From: Saccoglossus kowalevskii
Taxonomy: Eukaryota; Hemichordata; Enteropneusta; Harrimaniidae
NCBI RefSeq assembly: GCF_000003605.2
Contig: NW_003105642.1
Coordinates: 1 to 29,306 of the forward strand
DNA length: 29,306 nt
Direction: 5' to 3'
The position numbers were made by a program, and so were the translations under genes. The notes below the pieces were generated by a model that was not told the DNA's origin, did no database searches, and saw only the letters and a list, made by a program, of their open reading frames with translations. Shown piece after piece: positions 21,719 to 29,306 of the stretch; position 1 is the stretch's first letter; each line of letters starts with the position of its first letter.

Positions 21719-24700
21719 TCCTACAGTTTGTCTGAGATCGCTTTACGCAGTTTATGCTATATGTTTGACAACTTTCTGTCACAGTCTGGTTGGGAGATTA
21801 CATTTTCGGACAATAAAAAAACAACGTCGAAAATAAAATCTATCAAAGAGCACGCGTTGCAGCATCTGACACATAGTGTGTAAAATAATACCACAGAATG
21901 TGAAACTGAGGTTAAATGTGATCATAAAATACTTTTTATATTATCTCGAACTATTGACTTTTATTAAAGTACACAAATTCGTCTCGATTCCTTAGAAAGA
22001 TATGTGTTCTAATATATTCTCAGCATTCAAGTCAGTATTTGTCAAAACAAACATTTTGCAAATATTTTGCACCAGATTATTAAATCAAAGTAAGGTAAGG
22101 TAAAAAATTTGCTTCTCTGTAGTGTCTGAATATGGCATGGAACTAACGCGAACACGTGGTCATAATTTTTAGCGACATAAAAAAGGAAATACAGTGGCAA
22201 TATTGTAGATTTCGGCAATCAGATTAAAGGTGGTGACTCACACTGAAACAGTTTGTCTGATGCATTTCATTACAATCTGGTGCCAGACTATGCTCTCAAA
22301 CAATAAGGAATTAAAATCGGACGCGATGCAAGATCCGGCATATGTTGTTAGAAAACAGTCATGTGAATATTTTTTTCATTCTGTAATTCTGCAAAACATT
22401 TCCGTTGCCATTATACGAACCACGAAAATATTACGCCCAGCAATGTGATGCTAAGAAATATGGAAAAGTTGAGTCAGTCAGTCAGTCAGTTTGAGTGATG
22501 TGTCCCCTGTCATATATCAGTCTGTGTCACAATCGATTGGAGAGAAATCTGAAGCGCACGCCAGACAAGTAACATGGACGCCATCTGAGAACATCTAAGT
22601 AACAGTGATATTATATATAAACGCAAGCTCATTATATCAATAAATTCTTCAAATGATAAGGTTCGTCGCTTTATATAACACGTTTGTTTTATTAGTTTCA
22701 ATAACAAAGACATTTATAATGATTCTGAATTTGAATACCCTATTTGTAGATGATGATACAGATTCTTGTAAAGATGTTTAAAATCACGATAAAACAACAA
22801 TGAACTATAATCATGTTATGTTAATGGTACACGTTTGTATTTCCAAAATAACTAAGTTAATGTTATTCATAATAATGATAAATTAACTGTGTTTATACAC
22901 CACCCACTGCTCTGAATTTTAAATATATTCCTTAACAGCATTTTGGTTTAGTAATGAGTATGCCTATATCCCATGATGCTTTGGAGTTCACGCAAGAGAA
23001 ACTTTCGCCATGTTATTTGCAATTCTGCCTCTGTATGAATATTTGTCCTCTTCAGCGCAGTTAAACAAATCTCGTAAGTTATACGTTTAAATTGTTTGTA
23101 AGTGAGTATTTCGCCTTATTTAGCGTAATACGTAAATTAAAAAGGAGACCAGTCTTTAAACAAAATTCATTTGGGTGAACCCGTGACTTCTTGGAAAATA
23201 GCTACGTTACCACATTATTTCTTCGACTCGATCCGCCAAATTTCTGTTTGTTGTTTTTTTCTCAACCCATAGCTATTAGTATTTGTTATTTTGCGATTTA
23301 CATAAAAATATTTACATTTTAAAAGCATGTAGCTCGTCTAAAATCATTACTAAATGCATTAATACTTGCAGCATATTCGATCAAATAAATTTAATTTAAT
23401 TTATGTATTCTATGATATCTTTTTTTCAGCGCAGTGAGAGTGGCGTGGCGTGTCTGTCCGTAATAGTGAGGTAATTGCCGTGATCGTGAGGTCGACTCCT
23501 GTGTTCCATGTTGTGATATTTGTCTGTCAGAAAACGTACATGTACTGTACAATAAGGATCATTGCAGTTTCTCAGTTTCTTATCTGGTGCTAGTACTTGT
23601 AGAACTAACAATATCATTGCCCTAGTACTGTCTAAAATATTATGTTTCTTACTGGAGCAGTTCGGTGACTGACAGTGTCCTTGAATGAGGAATACAGTTG
23701 TATAAGGAAGTTTATCCAATCAGACAAAACACTGGCTCTTCTACATATTTGCAGATCTGATTTGCATACTTCCTTTTCATTTTACCTGGTTTGTCCCTAT
23801 CTGGTTTTCTTGCTGAGTATAGGGCTGACCAGGATGGAAAGTGCTATAAACTTGAAAATGTCATAGAATTCACGTTTGCCAATTCATGTCAATGCCAAAA
23901 ACTGATTAAGTTATATGTTGCAACTTTCAAATGGCAACAAGCGAAGGCAGTGTCATTCATTACTTCTTTATTTCGAACAAATGTCTCATTGGTAACCAAT
24001 ATAATCTCTCTGTCGTAGCAACCCAACAACACCGTCTCACATTGTCTAGTTGATATCAAACCTTACAGGCACATATAATGACAATACAAACATGAAACAC
24101 GAGAAACAAACTCGCATCTCTGTGAATGTGCCTCACAACTGTAAGCAGACGCGCTCACAGTTCCACCAAGTAATGTCTCGAAAAAGACAGCTTGAAATAG
24201 CATGTAATGATGCGCGCTTACAATGACTGGTAGGGCACGCGCAATTTCAAATCACCGTCCGACAACAAAGTGTACAATGTTATTACGCACACAAATAAGG
24301 TCTAGTATGATCATTGTCAGAATGAACTATCAATTTAATCGAAATAATAGGCACAAATACGAACATATAAACATGAAAAACACTTCGCAATTGTAAGCAG
24401 ACGCGTTATCCGTTGCGCCACATTGTACTGTACGACACTTACGAACTTCCTTGGGGACGAATATGTATAACAGGCAGCGAAGAACACCTGAGTGTGAGTA
24501 ATACAATTATAGGCACATATAAGAACATAGAAACATTTATGAAAATGAGAAAGGACAATATGAACACCACATGCCCCATATGCATGCAAGTCATAATTCA
24601 GAATTAGCCTACCCAGTTAAGATTCCTAAACAATGATTGATACTTTACATTACAGCACTTCGTAGATGAATTACATACAATACAAGAGAAATGACTTACA

Positions 24701-24830
24701 GTGTCACTCACTGGCGACTCCTTTCCTTCCAAGCTTGCTGCCAGTACACTAGTTAAAAATGCACTGAACAGAAATACTGTAACTACATTTGAAACAACTC
24801 TTTCCATACTGACGATTCTTGACGTACCAA
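21719..24830. repeat. Array unit U8
   Basis: 3112 bp. The left part groups with U5 (tcaaagtaagg) and the middle with U4/U7. The segment around candidate exons 3-4 groups with U9 (ctggagcagttc, gtatagggctg, catgtcaatgcc, atgtctcattgg). A cluster of five single-A deletions lies at 21897-21973. Confidence 0.97.
23426..24807 (-). CDS. Candidate secreted-protein gene, copy 8
   Basis: Exons are 24807-24700, 24487-24443, 23843-23786 and 23679-23426. Two substitutions relative to the reference are silent in this frame: TTA to CTA (Leu) in exon 3 and TGT to TGC (Cys) in exon 4. The plus-strand frame overlapping exon 3 and intron 2 is broken here by a TAG near 24017, while the minus-strand exon chain stays intact. 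Confidence 0.4.
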
Positions 24831-27800
24831 TCCTACAGTTTGTCTGAGATCGCTTTACGCAGTTTATGCTATATGTTTGACAACTTTCCGTCACAGTCTG
24901 GTTGGGAGATTACATTTTCGGACAATAAAAAAACAACGTCGAAAATAAAATCTATCAAAGAGCACGCGTTGCAGCACCTGACACATAGTGTGTAAAATAA
25001 TACCACAGAAATATGAAACTGAGGTTAAATGTGATCAATAAAAATACTTTTTAATATTATCTCGAACTATTGACTTTTATTAAAGTACAACAAATTCGTC
25101 TCGATTCCTTAGAAAGATATGTGTTCTATTCTATTCTCAGCATTCAAGTCAGTATTTGTCAAAACAAACATTTTGCAAATATTTTGCACCAGATTATTAA
25201 ATCAAGGTAAGGTAAGGTAAAAAATTTGCTTCTCTGTAGTGTCTGAATATGGCATGGAACTAACGCGAACACGTGGTCATAATTTTTAGCGACATAAAAA
25301 AGAAATACAGTGGCAATATTGTAAATTTCGGCAATCAGATTAAACGTGGTGACTCACACTGAAACAGTTTGTCTGGTGCATTTCATTACAATCTGGTGCC
25401 AGACTATGCTCTCAAACAATAAGGAATTAAAATCGGACGCGATGCAAGATCCGGCATATGCTGTTAGAAAACAGTCATGTGAATATTTTTTTCATTCTGT
25501 AATTCTGCAAAACATTTCCGTTGCCATTATACGAACCACGAAAATATTACGCCCAGCAATGTGATGCTAAGAAATATGGAAAAGTTGAGTCAGTCAGTCA
25601 GTCAGTTTGAGTGATGTGTCCCCTGTCATATATCAGTCTGTGTCATAATCGATTGGAGAGAAATCTGAAGCGCACGCCAGACAAGTAACATGGACGCCAT
25701 CTGAGAACATCTAAGTAACAGTGATATTATATATAAACGCAAGCTCATTATATCAATAAATTCTTCAAATGATAAGGTTCGTCGCTTTATATAACACGTT
25801 TGTTTTATTAGTTTCAATAGCAAAGACATTTATAATGATTCTGAATTTTAATACCCTATTTGTAGATGATGATACAGATTCTTGTAAAGATGTTTAAAAT
25901 CACGATAAAACAACAATGAACTATAATCATGTTATGTTAATGGTACATGTTTGTATTTCCAAAATAACTAAGTTAATGTTATTCATAATAATGATAAATT
26001 AACTGTGTTTATACACCACCCACTGCTCTGAATTTTAAATATATTCCTTAACAGCATTTTGGTTTAGTAATGAGTATGCCTCTATCCCATGATGCTTTGG
26101 AGTTCACGCAAGAGAAACTTTCGCCATGTTATTTGCAATTCTGCCTCTGTATGAATATTTGTCCTCTTCAGCGCAGTTAAACAAATCTCGTAAGTTATAC
26201 TTTTAAATTGTTTGTAAGTGAGTGTTTCGCCTTATTTAGCGTAATACGTAAATTAAAAAGGAGACCAGTCTTTAAACAAAATTCATTTGGGTGAACCCGT
26301 GACCTCTTGGAAAATAGCTACGTTACCACATTATTTCTTCGACTCGATCCGCCAAATTTCTGTTTGTTGTTTTTTTCTCAACCCATAGCTATTAGTATTT
26401 GTTATTTTGCGATTTACATAAAAATATTTACATTTTAAAAGCATGTCGCTCGTCTAAATCATCATTACTAAATGCATTAATACTTGCAGCATATTCGATC
26501 AAATAAATTTAATTTAATTTATGTATTCTATGATATCTTTTTTTCAGCGCAGTGAGAGTGGCGTGGCGTGTCTGTCCGTAATAGTGAGGTAATTGCCGTG
26601 ATCGTGAGGTCGACTCCTGTGTTCCATGTTGTGATATTTGTCTGTCAGAAAACGTACATGTACTGTACAATAAGGATCATTGCAGTTTCTCAGTTTCTTA
26701 TCTGGTGCTAGTACTTGTAGAACTAACAATATCATTGCCCTAGTACTGTCTAAAATATTATGTTTCTTACTGGAGCAGTTCGGTGACTGACAGTGTCCTT
26801 GAATGAGGAATACAGTTGTATAAGGAAGTTTATCCAATCAGACAAAACACTGGCTCTTCTACATATTTGCAGATCTGATTTGCATACTTCCTTTTCATTT
26901 TACCTGGTTTGTCCCTATCTGGTTTTCTTGCTGAGTATAGGGCTGACCAGGATGGAAAGTGCTATAAACTTGAAAATGTCATAGAAATCACGTTTGCCAA
27001 TTCATGTCAATGCCAAAAACTGATTAAGTTATATGTTGCAACTTTCAAATGGCAACAAGCGAAGGCAGTGTCATTCATTACTTCTTTATTTCGAACAAAT
27101 GTCTCATTGGTAACCAATATAATCTCTCTGTCGTGGCAACCCAACAACACCGTCTCACATTGTCTAGTTGATATCAAACCTTACAGGCACATATACTGAC
27201 AATACAAACATGAAACACGAGAAACAAACTCGCATCTCTGTGAATGTGCCTCGCAACTGTAAGCAGACGCGCTCACAGTTCCACCAAGTAATGTCTCGAA
27301 AAAGACAGCTTGAAATAGCATGTATTGATGCGCGCTTACAATGACTGGTAGGGCACGCGCAATTTCAAATCACCGTCCAATACAAAGTGTACAATGTTAT
27401 TACGCACACAAATAAGGTCTAGTATGATCATTGTCAGAATGAACTATCAATTTAATCGAAATAATAGGCACAAATACGAACATATAAACATGAAAAACAC
27501 TTCGCAATTGTAAGCAGACGCGTTATCCGTTGCGCCACATTGTACTGTACGACACTTACGAACTTCCTTGGGGACGAATATGTATAACAGGCAGCGAAGA
27601 ACACCTGAGTGTGAGTAATACAATTATAGGCACATATAAGAACATAGAAACATTTATGAAAATGAGAAAGGACAATATGAACAGCACATGCCCCATATGC
27701 ATGCAAGTCATGATTCAGAATTAGCCTACCCAGTTAAGATTCCTAAACAATGATTGATACTTTACATTAAAGCACTTCGTAGATGAATTACAAACAATAC

Positions 27801-27947
27801 AAGAGAAATGACTTACAGTGTCACTCACTGGCGACTCCTTTCCTTCCAAGCTTGCTGCCAGTACACTAGTTAAAAATGCACTGAACAGAAATACTGTAAC
27901 TACATTTGAAACAACTCTTTCCATACTGACGATTCTTGACGTACCAA
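24831..27947. repeat. Array unit U9
   Basis: 3117 bp. It has the aaaaatactttttaat form of the 16-bp insertion, but tattctattctcag rather than the U4/U5/U7/U8 form. It shares the exon 3-4 variant block with U8. It carries a small private change near 27378 (ccgtccaatacaaag against ccgtccgacaacaaag). Confidence 0.97.
26544..27924 (-). CDS. Candidate secreted-protein gene, copy 9 (last complete copy)
   Basis: Exons are 27924-27817, 27604-27560, 26961-26904 and 26797-26544. It carries the same two silent changes as copy 8. Its promoter lies in truncated U10, about 420 bp from the array edge, so every gene in the window keeps its core promoter and proximal upstream region. Confidence 0.4.
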
Positions 27948-28384
27948 TCCTACAGTTTGTCTGAGATCGCTTTATGCAGTTTATGCTATATGTTTGACAA
28001 CTGTCCGTCACAGTCTGGTTGGGAGATTACATTTTCGGACAATAAAAAAACAACGTCGAAAATAAAATCTATCAAAGAGCACGCGTTGCAGCACCTGACA
28101 CATAGTGTGTAAAACAATACCACAGAAATGTGAAAACTGAGGTTAAATGTGATCAATAAACATAATTTTTAATATTATCTCGAACTATTGACTTTTATTA
28201 AAGTACAACAAATTCGTCTCGATTCCTTAGAAAGATACGTGTTCTATTCTATTCTCAGCATTCAAGTCAGTATTTGTCAAAACAAACATTTTGCAAATAT
28301 TTTGCACCAGATTATTAAATCAAGGTAAGGTAAGGTAAAAAATTTGCTTCTCTGTAGTGTCTGAATATGGCATGGAACTAACGC
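27948..28384. repeat. Array unit U10, truncated
   Basis: Only the first 437 bp of the unit are present. They keep the promoter of candidate gene copy 9 and end within the spacer at ggaactaacgc, where other units continue gaacacgtgg. It has the aaacataatttttaat insertion form of U3. All later unit sequence is missing to the right of 28384. Confidence 0.97.
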
Positions 28385-29093
28385 ATACAATAAAACACCT
28401 AACTGCTATACAAATAAAATGCCTGAACAAAGCAGTAAATACCGCCCACAGCAGCCCTACGCCACACAAGAAGCAGGGTGTGCGGATAAAAAAAGGTTAA
28501 CAACGTCCACACAGTAAACACTAGCTCCTAACTCAGCACAAACGCACAGACATGCACCCAACCACGTACACAAACAAGCGGGGCAAACACAATAATCAAA
28601 AAATGCACAACGTCACAATAAAATCAGTAAAATCGCCTCACTGTGCTCAACACAAAGTGCGATCGACTCAGCAGTCTATATAATCTACCAAGAGAGTGCG
28701 TCGCTGCCCCAAATGCGCCGCCAACACAGAAGATATGCCGTGGTTTCTCAAAAGAGCGACCAAAACGAATCTCGCCAAAAAAAACAGCCGAAACAACACA
28801 GTGCAAGGGCCTAACACGAAATGCGCGAGCAGAGGAAAATTCCCTACGATAATGACCACAAGCGGCAGTCAAAACAGCCCAGGCAACGCACGGGAAAAAT
28901 CAGGGAAATTCACAAGGCGTGCAACGGGGGAATGACGCAATCTCGGCGGCCACGCACAAAAAACTACACAAAACAGGAAAAAGTGCTCTCACTGCCCACA
29001 AAAAGTTACAATAATTTAAATCACAAAGTTCTGATGCAATAAAAGTTCACGTGATAATTGTTCAACGTTCGATTGCAATCAAAAGTTGCTTCA
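28385..29093 (-). mobile_element. Possible 3' LTR of a retrotransposon
   Basis: On the minus strand a purine run GGAAAGGGG followed by CCC precedes TGAAGCAACTTTTG at 29093, which resembles a polypurine tract and LTR start after a stop codon. About 410 nt further a TATA box (TATATAGA, 28675-28682) occurs, as in LTR promoters. Against this, the far end at the array border reads TTTTATTGTAT, not a canonical CA end, and no second LTR, primer-binding site or target-site duplication is visible. The flank could equally be ordinary chromosomal DNA. Confidence 0.2.
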
Positions 29094-29306
29094 GGGCCCC
29101 TTTCCAAATAGCGATAGTTCACCTACCAGTCACGATCAAGGTTCGGCCACGGGTTGATCTGGCTGTCCAGCGTAGCACCGCAACAACAGTGGTTCACGTC
29201 CGCCTCCTTGCTCTTCTTCTTTTTCTCAAAAACAGTGCAGCTTATTGCCAACGTCCTCAGCACTGCCAACCGCTCGGCGCCAGGAGAGAGAGAGCGAGCC
29301 CTTTCG
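28385..29306. other. Non-repeat flank of the array, no gene recognised
   Basis: Sequence after ggaactaacgc is unrelated to the unit. It is richer in G+C and rich in C and A on the plus strand. Frames at 28624-28872, 28643-28852, 28696-28935 and 28821-29042 overlap on both strands, share no family features and look like chance. A short GA run occurs at 29284-29294. A minus-strand frame entering from 29305 and ending at a stop near 29130 (SQINPWPNLDRDW then stop) could be the tail of a coding region outside the window, but I do not recognise it. Confidence 0.6.

Larger units (their letters stand above)
1..28384. repeat. Tandem array of ~3.1-kb units (9 complete + 1 partial)
   Basis: The same sequence recurs head to tail with unit starts at 1, 3081, 6176, 9299, 12418, 15502, 18608, 21719, 24831 and 27948. 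Unit starts were placed at the motif tcctacagtttgtctgag (tcatacag in the first unit), an arbitrary phase. Complete unit lengths are 3080-3123 bp, and differences between units are scattered substitutions and short indels. The array may run on to the left, because the window opens inside repeat sequence; on the right it stops abruptly at 28384. Each unit carries a candidate spliced minus-strand gene, so this is better regarded as an amplified gene-bearing segment than a simple satellite, although a non-coding macrosatellite remains possible. Confidence 0.98.

Noticed and set aside
1-28384. Array as rDNA, 5S, histone or snRNA gene cluster
   Set aside because: No 5S, U1, U2, U6 or histone landmarks were found on either strand, and the unit is AT-rich throughout.
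1-28384. CRISPR array
   Set aside because: The repeats are 3.1 kb and contiguous, with no short direct repeats separated by unique spacers.
28624-28935. Overlapping ORFs in the right flank as genes
   Set aside because: They overlap on both strands in one open-by-composition region, with no domain features and no splice or promoter logic.

Overview
The window is eukaryotic, AT-rich DNA made almost entirely of one tandem array. Nine complete copies (U1-U9) of a unit of about 3.1 kb lie head to tail, followed by a 437-bp piece of a tenth (U10) that stops at 28384. The last 922 bp are unrelated sequence. GT-AG introns, TATA/initiator pairs, polyadenylation hexamers and a tRNA-Arg-like fossil point to an animal. 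The TCAG-type initiator and overall look suggest an arthropod, but nothing here fixes the species. No bacterial operon, CRISPR, rRNA, 5S, snRNA or histone gene was recognised.

Each unit supports one candidate spliced gene on the minus strand. Its promoter lies in the first ~45 bp of the next unit to the right. Exon 1 (108 nt) encodes a textbook signal peptide, then come a 45-nt exon, a 58-nt exon and a last exon of 254 nt ending in TGA, with two overlapping ATTAAA hexamers 26-36 nt past the stop. Exon phases agree at all three junctions, giving a precursor of about 154 aa. Six copies are open throughout (2, 3, 4, 7, 8, 9) and three are broken (1, 5, 6). The protein family is not recognised. 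The model is a hand prediction without transcript support.

The rest of each unit is a spacer of about 1.6 kb with a GTCA microsatellite, GGTAA repeats, strong TATA elements, an ATG-started 67-aa ORF intact in all nine units, and plus-strand splice-like signals. Introns 1 and 2 carry three diverged relatives of an element, one with a near-perfect 5' half of a tRNA-Arg.

Units are very similar but form a mosaic. U4 plus the left part of U5 resemble U7 plus the left part of U8, and U8/U9 share another block, which implies unequal exchange or gene conversion. A 50-N gap in U5 is about 33 bp too short compared with its neighbours and is followed by a more divergent stretch, so copy number and order are uncertain there. 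The flank 28385-29306 is compositionally different and may be the end of a minus-strand LTR retroelement, but this is weakly supported.
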